DNA of 64,000 bases from Corella eumyota (taxonomy: Eukaryota; Chordata; Ascidiacea; Phlebobranchia; Corellidae): NCBI GenBank assembly GCA_963082875.1, contig OY720097.1:6332501-6396500 (forward strand), written 5' to 3'. The position numbers were made by a program, and so were the translations under genes. The notes below the pieces were generated by a model. That model searched no databases. It was not told the DNA's origin and saw only the letters and a list, made by a program, of their open reading frames with translations. Position 1 is the first letter of the stretch; each line of letters starts with the position of its first letter. Shown piece by piece: positions 12,497 through 26,300 of the stretch.

Positions 12497-15340
12497 TCAC
12501 AGTTCTAAAACGTCATTGTACCCAAAAGTATTAAAATCGTTTTGATAAACTGCCTTGACCTTTTTAATTCGTTCCGAATCCAAAGGCTTATAATAATTTA
12601 AAATTTTTTCTCGACTACTCGTCGATTTAACTGAGGTATTAAAACGTATTTGCTTTTCGGAGCCTTCGTTTCGTTGAATGTAATTGAGCAAATGGTTGGA
12701 TTCTGCGCCCAACTCTTCAAATTTGATAACAATGTTATAATTAGCGACGCACGGGTTGCATAAATCCGTTTGGGGGCGCCAATGAACGTCGAAATTTTGA
12801 GAGTCGGGTTCGGTTGTTATATACCTTAAAATAAAAATAAAAAGGCAAGTTTAGAATATTGAACATGTCTTAAATATATATTTTGTTTAATTAACTATAT
12901 AGCAAGTTAACGCTATAACACGTAAAAGTGTTTCGTTAGTTTACCTTGTAAACTGGTCAAACGAAATTTCGCCATTTTTTATGGCCTGTAAATGCTTTAA
13001 AAACTGTTTCGCCTCTTTTTCAGGTAGATCCGGGGCCAGTTCGCGAAGATTACTGTAATTTTCTAAACTGTACAAAAAGAAAAAAAACGTTATATTAATT
13101 TATAAATAAATTATATTTTATATATTACAACTACGGTAAAAACTTTTAACTATTACTTATTACTTTATAATTAACCAGTGAATATTAAAGCGTAAAACTA
13201 CAAAAGGGATTTGCACAAAGAAATTCAACAACTTTACAGCAATTATATGTAACAACCTTTTATTATATCGCAAATGAGGAAAAGGCAAGGACCCTTTATT
13301 ACTGTATTTACAATAACGTCTTACAACCCTAATTAAGGGCTTGTTTTTACTAATTGCCATGGTATAAAATGTTTACTAACAAATACAACCGATGTTTTAA
13401 AGCAAAGCAAAGGGCGCTGATATGGTAATTATACTGCAAAATTATATATGAGTCGGTAAAGATTTGTTCTAGCTTAATTTAATCCTGAAACAAACTAAAA
13501 AACACCTACATAGAATTTAATACTGTTTCGGTATATTTAAAGTTATACTTGGCCAAACTTTATTTCATATAGCCTATTGTATAAGTAAACGGAACAAAGC
13601 TTTTAGCTAACTATAATTTAATTTTTGTAACAATGAATTACTTGTTTAAAAAATCTCTAAATTATAGTCAACATTTCAGCTTACAAAATGGACGTGTCTT
13701 TTTAAAACTCATCCGTATAGCAAAAGTTAATGAGCTTTAAAAGCAAGGAACAATCAAACTAATTATTTTTCAAGATTACCTGTTAGCATAATATTATTAT
13801 TTAGCGTAACGCTCACCTTATATTTGAGAAACTGTTTTTTAAAACAGATGAAGCCAGTCGTTGTGCAATTCTTCTTCCACGAGTTGATTTGTAAGCATCC
13901 TTCGATGACGTTTTAGAAAATTTATTAGAATGAGCAGAAACAAGTCTAGCATAAGGATCGCGCATAACCACAAATGAAGTGTACGTTAATAGTTTTTCTA
14001 TCGCCTTAGCTTTACTTAATCTGTTCAAACAAAAATAACAAAAGGCGGTCGCATTTTAAAAAGTCGCATTTTAATAATTGTAATTTTGATTTCAGTGATG
14101 TGGATAAAGTTTACTTACTTGGATAACAAAGGCAAATGACCAGTATCCAAAGCTAATCTTCCACCTGGCAAAAAGTTTATTCTTTCTCTATTCGGTAAAT
14201 GACCAAGTAAATACCAAAACATTCGTTTCCACGATGTGCAGGCATTCTAAAATAAATTTTACTTCGATATTTTTGTTTTTAATAAAACATTATTTGTGTA
14301 AATACAGATTAAAATGGATATTAAAAGCATGTATTTAACCGTAAACACGGAGCGTTGTTACGTAGCATTTGATTATGCAGTATCCTATAATTATTTAATA
14401 CAAAAGTCATGCGTAAGACATTTGCAAAAGAAAACAGAAAAAATGATTATCTTATGCAAACTTTAAACAATAAATATGTTATATTCAGACCCACTTTAAA
14501 ATATAAACTTACCTTTGGCACAACACACATAATAAGTTTATGTTTATCGTCGTATATCATGCGCCCTAAATTAAGACTGTTGTTGATACGAGATCTTTTG
14601 CAATTTTCTCTTATTTGGTCGTTTCTTTGATAAAACTTTTTGTTTGTTACAATTTGGGTTGGTCGATTTGCTGCATAATGGTTCAATAATTTAGTTAAAA
14701 AACAAAAAAGTTGAATATTGAGACATATTAATACACAATAGAAGCTTTTAAACTTTTATAGAAATTTATAAATTTTCTGTTTGTTACAATTTGGGTTGGT
14801 CGATTTGCTGCAGAATGGTTCAATAATTTAGTTAAAAAACAAAAAAGTTGAATATTGGGACATATTAATACACAATAGAAGCTTTTAAACTTGTATAGAA
14901 ATTTATATAGTTTGTTTTTCTTTAAAACAGGGTTATATACCGTTTATATAGTTTTTGTAAACTATTTTGAAGTACCAACATTACATACCTAACTTATACA
15001 TCCCTTGTGGAGTTAACTGTAGATAAGTGGAACTAGGCCCGTTGATAAACAATGGTTCATTATCCAAATCAAGATTTTTTATAACTTTTTCTAATTTTAA
15101 GGTTTGTGGCGCCATTACGATTTTCATTGTCGGGTGATTTGGCAAGTCCGTTGTTGCTGTTGTTATCGTTGTTTTTGTTACTGTATTGTGTAGTTCCTTT
15201 TCGTGTAAACTTGAATCCCGTATATGTTTTGAATACGAATTTCTTATCAAAGATGGGTACGTTGTGGACCATTGATGATAAACCGATATCAAAACAAACG
15301 TTAAAATCACAACCACAGAAAGAAGCCGTTTTAAGTTCAT
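12497..15340 (-). CDS. Carbohydrate sulfotransferase, HNK-1ST/CHST8-14 family
   Basis: Six exons, in frame throughout: 14989-15340, 14513-14670, 14119-14246, 13817-14020, 12945-13067 and 12497-12824, giving 430 aa. Residues 1-8 are cytoplasmic (MNLKRLLS). A signal-anchor of about 17 hydrophobic residues follows, then a Thr-rich stem to about residue 120. This is the type II Golgi layout. The 5'-phosphosulfate (PAPS) loop spans the exon 2/3 junction, CVVPK then NACTSWKRMFWYLLG. The 3'-phosphate site is VVMRDPYARLVSAHSNKF in exon 4. These are the two signatures of the Sulfotransfer_2 family, which transfers sulfate to GalNAc or GlcA residues of glycans. The acceptor sugar cannot be told from sequence by eye. 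A tandem duplication in intron 1 copies the exon 2 acceptor. Confidence 0.92.
14641..14907. repeat. Tandem duplication (about 130 bp x 2) covering a splice acceptor
   Basis: Units begin at 14641 and 14778 with TGTTTGTTACAATTTGGGTT and each ends in GAAATTTATA, differing at only a few bases. The unit holds the first 30 nt of sulfotransferase exon 2, its acceptor and about 100 bp of intron. The upstream (gene-sense) copy keeps an acceptor, TCTGCAG before CAAATCG. Confidence 0.85.
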
Positions 15341-18300
15341 CGCGATAATACTGCACACCAATTATTCACTAACTATTATGTAACAGTAAACATTGAATTT
15401 TTATCGTGCTGTGATGTTCTGAATAATAAACACAAAAAAATATTTAATTATGCACATTGCTGTCTATTCAGTTCATTTTCTTTTTGTTTCTAGTAACTGT
15501 GACGTACTTCCGCAAATCGAGTACATTCAAGTCAGTTATACAACATTCATTTCTCAAACAAAAATTCAGATTTACATTTAAAACAGGCATATCCCTATAC
15601 GTAAAAACTGACGTCACTCTCTATCTTGTATACAGGAATTACCAAACGCACTAAGCTTGTTTACAGCATTACTGAAATAACAGCGTCTTGTGCGAACTGT
15701 TAAACAGTAGAGTTTGTTTAATAACCGGAGGCGATAACCAATATGCATCACACAAAGGACATCAAACGTTGCTTGCAAACTTTCCGCACATTGATGCAAA
15801 ACAATGCAGGAACTGAAGTGAACAAATTACCAGTAAAACCAGTGAAGTGATGCTTGTTATTTTTTCCTGACCTAGTTAGCCGCAACACCAGGAAGTTATA
15901 GATATAAAATAGTTTAAGCGACCTTTCTACTTAATATTTTGTTTACTTTTAAGGATAATTTTTGCTTTAACATTCAATGTGATTTAAACTGGTGTTAACT
16001 CCTTTTTAGACCTAACGAACTGCTTTGTACAAATCTAATGAAGCATATGCGTAGGTTTCAAGCCCAACATATGCTTACGTATCACACTTTAAATCTTGAA
16101 ATGTACAGACCCATGGAATCATTATAACTAGCTCGCTTCCCATTTTGTTACTAACAGGCAAATAACTGCAGTAGTAAATAGTAACTGAATTTGACTCAAG
16201 CAGTTATTTTGTAACACATCAAGTTGTTAGCACACTAAGTAAACAATCAATAAAAGTGAATCTCATAAATAAACACAGTTACTACAAACAACTAGGTTTT
16301 AAACATACCGTTTGTCGAATAATTAAGAATATAGATTATTAACTATCACATAATAAACTGAACGTAGTATTTGTGCTACAAAGGTTAACTTTAGCCTTAA
16401 TACCGCCTTGGGCATATCGCCAAAATTGTCTGGTTAACTTACACGTTGCTGACGTAATTTAAGACCGCTAACTTTTTTAGCCTTTTTTTACCAATCGTTT
16501 TGGCGTTCTTTGTTTGCTTTTACCGAAATCGCCCTTTAGGTTAATATTAAAAACGGGAACAAGAAAAATATACGAACTTACAACAATGAAATCTCATAAA
16601 GCTATACAAAACAATGACGTGGAAGCAATATATTATATGAAATTTCCTGTTATTACGGGAAAAATGGTCGGGTAATATAAAAACTATTTTTTTTTCAATC
16701 CAAACGTCGTATTTTCCATAACTAACTAAACATTTAACGTTATCAAGTTTCATTTCTTTTGTTTTTAAACAAAAGTTTAAATACATTTTAAATTGGCGTG
16801 ACTAAAACATGAATGGCTTTTAAATAAATACGAGGTTGATCTTATATAATATATTACATTTACTGTGCCAAAAATAGCCTGACATTAATGGTATTCATGT
16901 ACATTATTAATGACGATGATTTTTCGGCATAAAACATACTCCTAAAATATTCCCATGTGCGTAGTGTAGACACCGTAAGACAGAATTCACTCAATAATGC
17001 AAATTTTATCTGTTCTAAATGCTTTAAAGCGCGTTTTAATCTACAGTTGAAATTTGGCATTCGCACAAAATCGATACAAAGAATAATCAAATGGCGAAGT
17101 TATTTTTAATAAATTTTTTAAATTGCATTTAAATAAAGAACTTCTATAAATTCATAAACTAAACAAAATCATAAAACATAAAATTGCCAGTGTAATCTGT
17201 AATAGGCCTATTGTTTATCGTTACCCTTTTGAGACGTTAATAGCGGTTTCCAAGGGTTTGAAACTTAGCAATTTTAAGTTTAAAAACCTCTTACACAAAC
17301 ATTTGTGGTCTATGAAAATCCATACCGGCAAAATAACAAAAACAATTATTTTTCTCAATTGTAAATTGCACTTGTACGCTTAATAATGGCTTTGACCCGA
17401 CTAGAACTAGCTTTTTGTAAAATTATTCTAAAAGAGAAGTTTTTAAAGAAGTCCGTTTTAACCTGATTGTAAACTTAAAAATGCCATTTTTTTATTACTT
17501 TTGTATTTCTGACTGTTTAAACTAAGTAGCAAAACAACTTAGTTAAAATAACAACACATTGTTACTGGCACTTTTCTGAATGTACTTCCCTTTCATTTCA
17601 ACAACCAAATGAAAAGCGATTTTTGCTGTTTTAGTCAACAACTACATAATGACAAATGTCCAAGTTTTCTTTTAAAGTCATACAGCGATATTATGATAAA
17701 TCAAACAAGTGATGATAGGCCTACTTGTTTCGTCATCGAAAAAGTGCTATTTAATGTCGTTATAGTGAAAAGAGCTATAATAGTGTGATTGTGGAAGTTG
17801 AAAAAAAAATCATGTTGCAGAAAAAACCTTTTAACAAATTCTTCATTAATTATATATGGAAATATTTTCTTCCGTCAGTTTATATTTTGGCATAAAGTAT
17901 CGTTTTCTCAATATATTAAATTTCCTTTCACTAGAACCTTAGGTTTTTAATATACATATATTTATATGAATATTAAAAGAGATTTTTTTAATATTGAATT
18001 TATTAAAAAAAGTTTTTTTATTTCTATACACTTAACAAGATATGTTTAACTCAATTTTACTATATAAACACAGTATCGGAAATGTTAATTATTCATGTGA
18101 GACAGGTCGTAAGATTACAAACCAATTGATTTTGTGTCGGTTTATATTGTCATCTACTTATTTCTTAAAGCCGTACAAAGCGCTAAAGAGTGGTTTAAAT
18201 TTGGTTACAGGTAATTTGCAAAAAAAAATTGGTTAACGCTTTTTTATTTCTATTTACACTTACAGGAGTTTAAATAAAAGGGTATAATTGTTCGTACTTC

Positions 18301-18971
18301 CTGAGTTTGGTGACCATGCTATAATACAACATAAAATCTTTATCTAAACATTAATATTTATGGTAAGTTTAAATCAATAAATAGATTTTGTCATTTTTTT
18401 TCTATTGCAATATTGTATTTTGTATTGTATATATTTTTAATACTTTACTTGATGCGCGAAAAACCTAAATAAAAATAAATAAATGTTAGTTGAAGGTTAT
18501 CAGTATGCTAATTTGTTATTTTTATTCAATCTTAAATTTTTATATCATACACTTTTTATAAATAGTTTAATTTTCCTTAAAATAAATATTAGTTAATGGA
18601 TTATATAGTTAACTTTATGTAAATTAGGTGTGTAATCAGTTGTGCTTATATTGTATGTACGCTTTAAAAAAATAATCACCTTTTAAACGAAACGTAATCA
18701 AACAAGGTTTTAAAACAAATATTTTTTTCGCTATGTGTTTGAAACGCAATTTTTTTATGAACATTTAACTCTTGGTAAAGACGTGACGTGGACAGACGGC
18801 CCGAAGCGATCGGCATTACGTGAATATTGCTACAATTGCGCATACACAGCGTTGGAATTGGATTTTACCTGGTTCGACTGGTTCTGTTAAGAGAAGTCAA
18901 GTATAATAAGTTCGCCTTACAGTTGTAGTGTATTTATGTTATAGCGGCATAAACACATACAGGAATATGCG
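15341..18971. other. 3.6-kb intergenic region
   Basis: Divergent spacer between the sulfotransferase and the type I membrane gene. No ORF has coding character and no repeat family of this window occurs. It carries a second full CRE palindrome at 15609-15616, about 270 bp upstream of the sulfotransferase ATG. A less AT-rich stretch at about 18780-18960 probably belongs to the promoter of the gene at 18972. Confidence 0.5.
15609..15616. promoter_or_regulatory. Palindromic CRE (TGACGTCA)
   Basis: CREB/ATF-type palindrome in the upstream region of the sulfotransferase. Motif match only. Confidence 0.4.
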
Positions 18972-21409
18972 ATGGGTTATTTGTTGATTTCTATAATATT
19001 AACCTTAATAGTAAGTTCAAGTCAGTTACCTATAAATAATTCTACTGAGCAATATGTTAATGGTAATTTTACAACTGGTACGATTTCCTTAACGAATGAT
19101 GTTTCGAATAAAGTAAAGCTAACTTCAACGCATACAAGTGGAGATAGTCGAACAACTATTCCAAATTCTTCCGGTTATTCGAGTTTGTTGATTACGAAGA
19201 ATTATGAAACAACAACGACTGGTAAACATAAAATTTTACTTTAACATAAAATTTATAAAAATTATTAAGCCCAACAGTTTAGGTTGTAAACCTAAAATAT
19301 ATATGCTTTTAGTGCTGAAAAAGTGTTAAAATAATAAGCAATAAAAACAGTCACATTTAATTCTTGTTTTTCTTATAACGACTTACTAATTTATTACTAT
19401 CTTATAATTAACAATCTATTGGATTTTAGGTAGGACGACCATAACTACAGCTCAACCAAAAACTAAGTCAACAAATATTGCGTTAACCACAACTACAGAA
19501 AAAAACAGTGATGTTTGGGATTGGTTAGATACAGCACCAGATAAAAACATTGATGGTAAGTTAAAAAAAAATTAACTTTAGAATAAATTGTTTTACTGTA
19601 AAGGCATAAAGTATTTTTTAAACCTCAATTACATGATATAAGATAGTATAATTGATTTAAATTTATTTAAACGAAAAAACCTGGTACAATTACAATAAGT
19701 TAAATTAAAAATTATTGCGAGCAGTAAATTCAAAATTTTGCCACAACTTTGTTTATACCTTTTAATTTTGCTGCAGGTTATGAAGAAGACTACACAGGTA
19801 GTGTCGTTTGGAAAACTACATATCTAGAACAAACGACCGGGATAATACCGGTTGTATCTATATGGCCGATTGCCCAAGCATTTTTCTATTTAAACTGGCT
19901 TTGGTGTTTGTTAGTTGTTCTAGCTGTCGTGATTTTATTTTGTATTCCCGGAATGTACATTCAAATATGCTGCAACAAGTACTATCGAGCTTACAAGTAA
20001 GTAAAGTGTTATACATGGCTTTAAATCCTAAAATGCACGTTTTTTAAATTTATAAACTGACTTTTTTTCAGGAGAGAAAAGCTTGATAAGAAAAGAATAA
20101 TAAGGGGAACAAAAGATGAGGATACAGTTAAAATAGATATTATTCCCGTGCAATCAAACGTACAAACCGAGCCACTGTATGATGAATGTTGTACTGATGA
20201 TTTAAAAGATGAAATACCAGGTAATAAGTAATTATCAACCTTTTTTTAAAGCCTTCGTATACCGTAGTTACATAAATTGCTTTGAAAATTTTAAACACCC
20301 AGCCCTTAGACTGTTATTGGACCATTAAAATTAATTGTTTTTCAGGTGATTCTGGTGACAAGAAATCTGTCGATTCTATAAACCAAAGCAATTGTTCAAA
20401 TAACAATCCTTTGCCAGAGGAATCACCACCAACCCCGCCAATCTTGCCGCCCGCGCAAGAAACTTACTACGCAGAAACCCCGGTTCCACTGCCAGATATA
20501 CCAACAGACATAGCAAACTCAAATGAAAATGTAGGTAACGCGGGTTCAGTGACGAGTTACGATTCCCCGTACCCACTCTCGGACACACGCTCCAGTGTAA
20601 AATGTCCTTCAGAAGAAGTGCAACCAAACCATACGGTAATTTATTCAGTTCCTCAAAAATCTATAACTTTATCATCAGAACCAGAACCTGTTCGCAGATC
20701 GCCCGTAAATGTGGCTAAAGACTACGAATCGGAAGCCATAATAAATACTAATGAACCATATATTAATCAGCCACTTGTTCGCCCTCCTAAACCAGATGCA
20801 TATAAAGTTCCCAAAAGGCCCCCAAAGCCAAAACAGTATCGGATTAAACCCATGACGCCTTCCCAATTAAAAGAAAAAAGACTTAATCGCGAGAAGCGGA
20901 GAGAACATAAAAAGAAGGAGAATTCACCCCACACTAAAAGAAGAAAGCCAAAGAAAATCATAGTCAACAAACCACGAGATAATGACTCTAAACATCCATC
21001 AAAACCTGACGTCGCTGAAGCTCGTGATCCCAGTACCTCGCAAAAGAAGGCTGCTAACATACACGAACTGCGACGAAAAGAACAGCTTCTCAGACAGCTT
21101 ATCAAGGGCTTTCAAGAAGCTGAAATGCTGCAAAGAAAACTTGATCGAACGAGAAAGTGGGCTACGGAACAAAAGAAAAATGAAAAGGCAAGCGGTGATG
21201 TTAACAATGAGCAAATGCGAACTTCCAAAAGACCTGGAAAACCTGAAACAAAGCGGCCAGGCAAGGTTGGATCTGCAAAATCAAAATACCCGCCCAACAA
21301 GAGAAGTGGTGATAAGCCACCAAGATATGAAGATGTTATGTCGGAATCAAGCTCAGCACGTCCAAAAACCACACGCCATCAAAAAATGACAAACAGTAAA
21401 AGAAAATAA
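18972..21409 (+). CDS. Unrecognised type I membrane protein, Thr-rich ectodomain, long basic cytoplasmic tail
   Basis: Five exons in frame: 18972-19221, 19430-19555, 19777-19996, 20072-20220 and 20346-21409, giving 602 aa. Residues 1-18 (MGYLLISIILTLIVSSSQ) look like a signal peptide. Residues 20-150 are Ser/Thr-rich with N-glycosylation sequons (NNST), a mucin-like stem. A single membrane span is near residues 165-190 (LNWLWCLLVVLAVVILFCI), followed by Cys residues (QICCNKYY) that could be palmitoylated. The 350-residue last exon is Pro-rich (ESPPTPPILPP, RPPKPDAYKVP), then strongly basic (EKRREHKKKENSPHTKRRKP), then a probable coiled coil (ELRRKEQLLRQLIKGFQEAE). The Pro runs could bind SH3 or WW domains. 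I recognise no family. Exons 1 to 4 end in phases 1, 1, 2 and 1. Confidence 0.85.
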
Positions 21410-22112
21410 TGGCTGTAATTTAATGAAAAGCTAGTCTCATTTCAGATTGGCGAACTGGTCAATTCCATCGGAAGTAGTTAAACTTAAGACGTTATTATGG
21501 CAACTGAAATAGGTTGCAACGAGCGTGGAAAAGCAAACTTAACACAGGCCATATTGTATTATTTTTTTTTATAATGCCAAGCAATACTTCAACTTAATAG
21601 TTTTAATAATGTCAAAATCTACTTATTGTGTGAATATTTTGCTGGGAAATTGCAGTCACAACTAAATAAGGATATTGCTTATAATTTAAGGCAATTGTAA
21701 AGTGAGCTAAAGCTTTGTAACTTTAAGTAAAAAGTGAACCAATGTAACCAGATTTGCTGAAAAACGCGAGTCGTGACCTTCTAGGTAAACGAAAAAGGTT
21801 TGCAAAATCAACCTTGTTTGACATTGAAAAATGTTGTATGTATACAAAATAAATACGATTTTAAAAACTATGATATATCGCAACGTTATGTCGTTAGATA
21901 ATATTTGTATGTTATTGAGTTGAGATAATATTTGTATGAATAAGTACGGCTTTGCTTGTGTGTCTCAAACCACAGATTACAAAAAAAGGCCAAAATTCGC
22001 TAGACAAAAAAAAAATTTAAATTATTTTTATTTATTTGACAATAACAAAAAACTAGCAAAATAAAAAGTAAAACCAAAACCTTAAACATTGATATTTTGT
22101 CAGTTAGTTAAA
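21410..22112. other. Convergent 3' spacer
   Basis: 3' UTRs of two convergent genes. AATAAA near 21849 would serve the plus-strand gene. Nothing else recognised. Confidence 0.5.
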
Positions 22113-23123
22113 TCACATTATCGAATACAAGCTTCCCTGGTACTTTGAACTCCCGCCTGATGAAAATGAAAACATTAATCTTTCTATTCCAAGAGAAAGT
22201 AATGCAATAATGTGTAGGGTGAATGCAAAGTAAATTATTACACATAACACACAGCACAAGAGAGCTGCGTGCATTCTTCCAGGACCGCCACGAATTCTAA
22301 AAAAAAAATAGTCGGTAATATTGACATAAAAAACAGTCCACTAATTTTTTTTTATTCGAATTTTTGACATTTCGTAAATAACAAATTATCGAATGGTAAA
22401 GATACAGTTAGTTTACAAATCAAGCTTGTGTAAAAACTTAAACTTAGCCATATTAACTTACTCTGCCGACGAATCACTTGAAATATAAAACTTATTCAAA
22501 TCAGTTTCCACCAGAGATATGTATGCGATTTCACCTAGTTGAACAAACACTAAAAACAAGAAGGCGCCCAGCTTAATTCGCAATCCTTTAAAGGGAGTTT
22601 TTTTAGCGGTTGGGGTAAACGTATCACCGTGCAAAGACGTCAAAGCTACAGAGTCATAATCCGGGGGCACAGCATGATCTCTGAACCCAGAAGGCATTGG
22701 AGCATGCCGATTTTTTCTTTGATTACCTAAAATAATTTGTGTTTAATAATTTTATTTTAACTTAAGTAATAGATGTTTATAAATCCGACCTTCTTTTTTG
22801 TTGGTTGATTCGCGATAAATTTTAGGTGATTTTGATGTTGCTCGAGGATTCAGCTTTTCGTTTAATTCAGTTCGGACTTTTTCCCAATTTTCTTCCGTGC
22901 TTCGAGTCGTACCCGAACCCGTTGCGTGCTGCCTTCCTATCTTTATATGGGTAGCAATTTCAGTTACCCCCTTACCCCCGCCTCGTATAGGAGGGTCAGG
23001 TTTTGTGTTGCTTGTTTGTAGAGTCAAGTCTGGTTTTCTATCCGAAGTTCCGCATGAGGAGTTTTTAAGAAGTTTGGAGGAACGAGAACGAGCCTTTTGG
23101 CCAGAAGGATTTGGAACATCCAT
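22113..23123 (-). CDS. Small two-TM protein, possible continuation or operon partner of the polycystin-like gene
   Basis: Three exons: 22790-23123, 22462-22726 and 22113-22296, giving 260 aa if the ATG at 23121-23123 (MDVPNPSGQKARSRSSK) is the start. The first exon's donor (GAAG then GTCGGA) is weak, but it is the only one that keeps frame with KKEG then NQRKNRHAP. Residues 1-155 are polar, basic and probably disordered. TM segments lie near 164-184 (LGAFLFLVFVQLGEIAYISL) and 209-235 (LLCCVLCVIIYFAFTLHIIA). An AG sits directly before the ATG (GCTAAG then ATGGAT), and the polycystin-like gene ends only 273 bp upstream on the same strand with no AATAAA between. It may therefore be a downstream cistron with a spliced-leader acceptor, as known in Ciona, or simply the next exon of that gene. 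No family recognised. Confidence 0.6.
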
Positions 23124-23396
23124 CTTAGCCGTGTTAAAATATATGCGGTAATTTAATAAGTTAAAAATATATTAGTTAACAGTGAAAAAATAATTTAAGC
23201 AGTCAACACATTTTTTTGTAAACTGTTAATTTAAATTTTTTTTAAATTTTGATTGTTTCCAAACAGAAATTAAAAAATAATTATAAAGGAACAGCTACTT
23301 GGTGTAAGTCAAGCTGTTATTTTTGTACAAAAATTTTTTTTTGTATATTACTGTTTATGTATGTATATTGCATGCAGTTAGTATGACCTCCAAAGC

Positions 23397-26300
23397 TTAT
23401 TTTACCATATCGGCCAGGACCCGAAACCCATCATCATTAACCGGTCGTGTTGTGTTTCTTTTTCTGTCTTCCAACGGGTTGTGAAGTGAAAAATTTGAAA
23501 TCATTTCTTTAACGCTTGCCGCGTCTTCTTCGGTAAAAAAAGTTGAATTCGAAAAACCTAAAATAAAATAATAGTGCTTACAATACCAATTGTTAAAATA
23601 CAAGCCAAATGTAAAATGTATATACAGTGAAGTAAAGCAGGTGCGACATTTACAAAAAATGTGTAGAATACAGTAAAATGAATTCTTGAGTACATCTTAA
23701 TATAGTTTATTAAAAAATTCGCACCAACCAACAATTTAAAAAGATGTTTTAGAATATTAAACTTACTTTCCTGACACTGTTCATTTCTTAAGCAACATTG
23801 TCGTGGACAGCACATACTAGGGTCACGTGGTCCACCTCCCGGGCCTTCTGGACCACCTTGGTCTTTTTTGTCTGTTCCGATCTCAAAACATTCCGCGATA
23901 ACAGAGTTGTCGTTGAGTTTTTTAGCAGCCAGTTAATACAAAAAAAAGTTTGTTAAGCTTATAAAGCGAAAAATGACTTACATTGATCTTGTATAAGTCC
24001 CTGTAAATTAACATAAAATTGTTAAAAAAGCAACTTTAAAGTATATCAAAAAATGCAATTTACTTGTTGTACCAATCTTTCACAGTATCTGGCCACTCTT
24101 AATACTTCACCCTTATTATCGGGGCCGATGGTCGGTTGTGGCATTTGCGGTGCATCGGTCGACTGAGTGTGCGATTCGTGCAAAACCTCGGGTTGTTTTA
24201 TACCCTTTGGACCACTTAAAATCTCTAAAATTAACATTTAAGACTACGACAGATGGATTTTTTTCTCGAAAATATAGCTCAAAAACCGTATAAAAATGAT
24301 TGTTACCTTCGTCTCGGAGTTTGGTCATTTTAGTTCTAACATACGCGATAGAACGGGCTGTGAGGTGGTTTGGAACGCAGTTGCTCAACATTGGTTCCAT
24401 GTGAAGTCGTCTGCTGCTAGTAACACAAGATGCTACAACAAAAAGAAATAATATATATTTTGAAAAAACTAAAAAAGTTTAAAACATCTAGAGATTTATA
24501 TAAACATTATGCTGATAATATTTTACCAATTTATGGTGTGTTGAATACCAATTTAAGGTGTTAAGTTTTTCATTTTATTAAAGATTAAAAGCTCCACTAC
24601 TTTAACTTTTAGTGTTAAAAATAGTTAATTTAGTATTAAAGACAAAGTTTACTTTTTACCGGTATGTGTGCTTCTGCATTCCAAAATCCTAAGCATTAAA
24701 CTATTTTCACTTAAGACTGAGTTGTTGTGGCAACCAGACGATCCCATTGGTGCAGTTTTACCTTTACCCAGCTCAGGAAGACATTTGCTTAACGTTTTTT
24801 CAAATCCCTTTCCTCCAATTAAACGAAACAATCTACAACAATATTTATTGCAAAATCACATTTATTTATGTTTTATTATATGAAAAACCTATTTTGACAA
24901 AATAATAAAACCATAAAATGCTACTAACCTGCACCATATAATCGACATAGGGATAATGATAAGGCAGCTAATAAACGCAACATAGCAGATTTCAATTAGT
25001 ACAAGCAAGTAAGTATCCAACCAATTAGAGTCGCTTATCATTCCGTTTAAATCAAAGTCATCAATTGTTTTAGAAGACCCTAATAATTAAGGGATAGATA
25101 TAATAACGAAATAAATGTTGCAATAAATAAAGTTTTTTGAAGCAATCTTTTGTTACATTTAGATTTTTAATATGATACCATAGTTATCAATAACAAAACG
25201 AACCTGACAAAGAAGTGTACGTAGATATCAAATCAATAAACTCTTCGGAATCTAAATATCTCTCCAAGCCTAACAAAAACATTTGATCATGCATTAAGCT
25301 TCACTTTGCTTTAGTAAATGGAAAGTAAAAAGTTGTTTTTGAAACAAAATAACACGGTAGGTCACTCACCGAAAGCAAAACAGGTTGAGGCTGTAACAAT
25401 TGTACAGAGTTGATCAAGACACATCACCATCAAGTGATCTAACTTTGAATAATCGCTCCACGCGTCATGCCAGCCCGAGGTTAAAGAAATTAGGTAATGA
25501 AGTGGCCGGTATCCTATCTTGGCACGTTTTTTAACCCTGTATGTAATTAAAATAAATTGTGTGTTGTGGCCACCAAAAATATACATAAAATATAATTATA
25601 TTATGTAACAAAAACTACTTACAAAAGAAAAGTACAAATACTACATTATTACAAAACTTTATTAGGTTAAAAGTTAATTACTTTTTGATACTGAGTTTAC
25701 ATCTATAGAAACACAACATCAAAATACAATTGCATTAAAGCATCAGCTAACTTAAATACATTTTTTAAACCAAATTTTTGCATTACTTACGATGAAATTT
25801 CTTCAGACAGTGGGAATGATAATGCAACATCTCTTGCTTTAAGAACATGTTCTCTACCCGAACCAGTCTCCCTTATACCAATAACTCCACCGCCTGTTAA
25901 TCAATTAAAAATACTTTTAACTATAAAATGCTCAACTACAATTAACAACAAGAGCCTTCACTAAAAGCAAGCTTACATTCTCAGTTAAAACGCAAAGCGC
26001 TTTAAGTTAAAGTGAGGGCAAAGCCCTAATTAAAAGCGAAAAAACGTTAAAGCGGGTATTTCCACGGGCTCTTCAAAAATGCGTGTCCAGATACCTAATA
26101 CCACTAGCCTACATTAACATTAGTTTTTTTACATTTTAAAACAATATTAACAAGTACAAGGAATAGATTGTTATACCAGCAGTGTTAGTTATTGTATCAA
26201 TAGCTGCCCACGTCCTAAGGTTGGATGCTAAACTTAAAAACATGGCGGTGGCTGCCCTGTCTTTCCATGAAGAATGCGACGTGCTGCTCATAATAGGCTT

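Noticed and set aside
15457-15654. Open frames in the sulfotransferase upstream region
   Set aside because: Short, low-complexity, and with no splice or motif support.
20376-21389. Several long antisense and alternate frames over the last exon of the type I membrane gene
   Set aside because: Shadows of a codon-biased Lys/Pro-rich exon; only the plus frame splices to a signal peptide and a TM exon.
25950-26110. Possible small inverted-repeat element in an intron of the polycystin-like gene (GAGCC...GGCTC)
   Set aside because: Only about 7 bp of terminal match and no target duplication; too weak to call.
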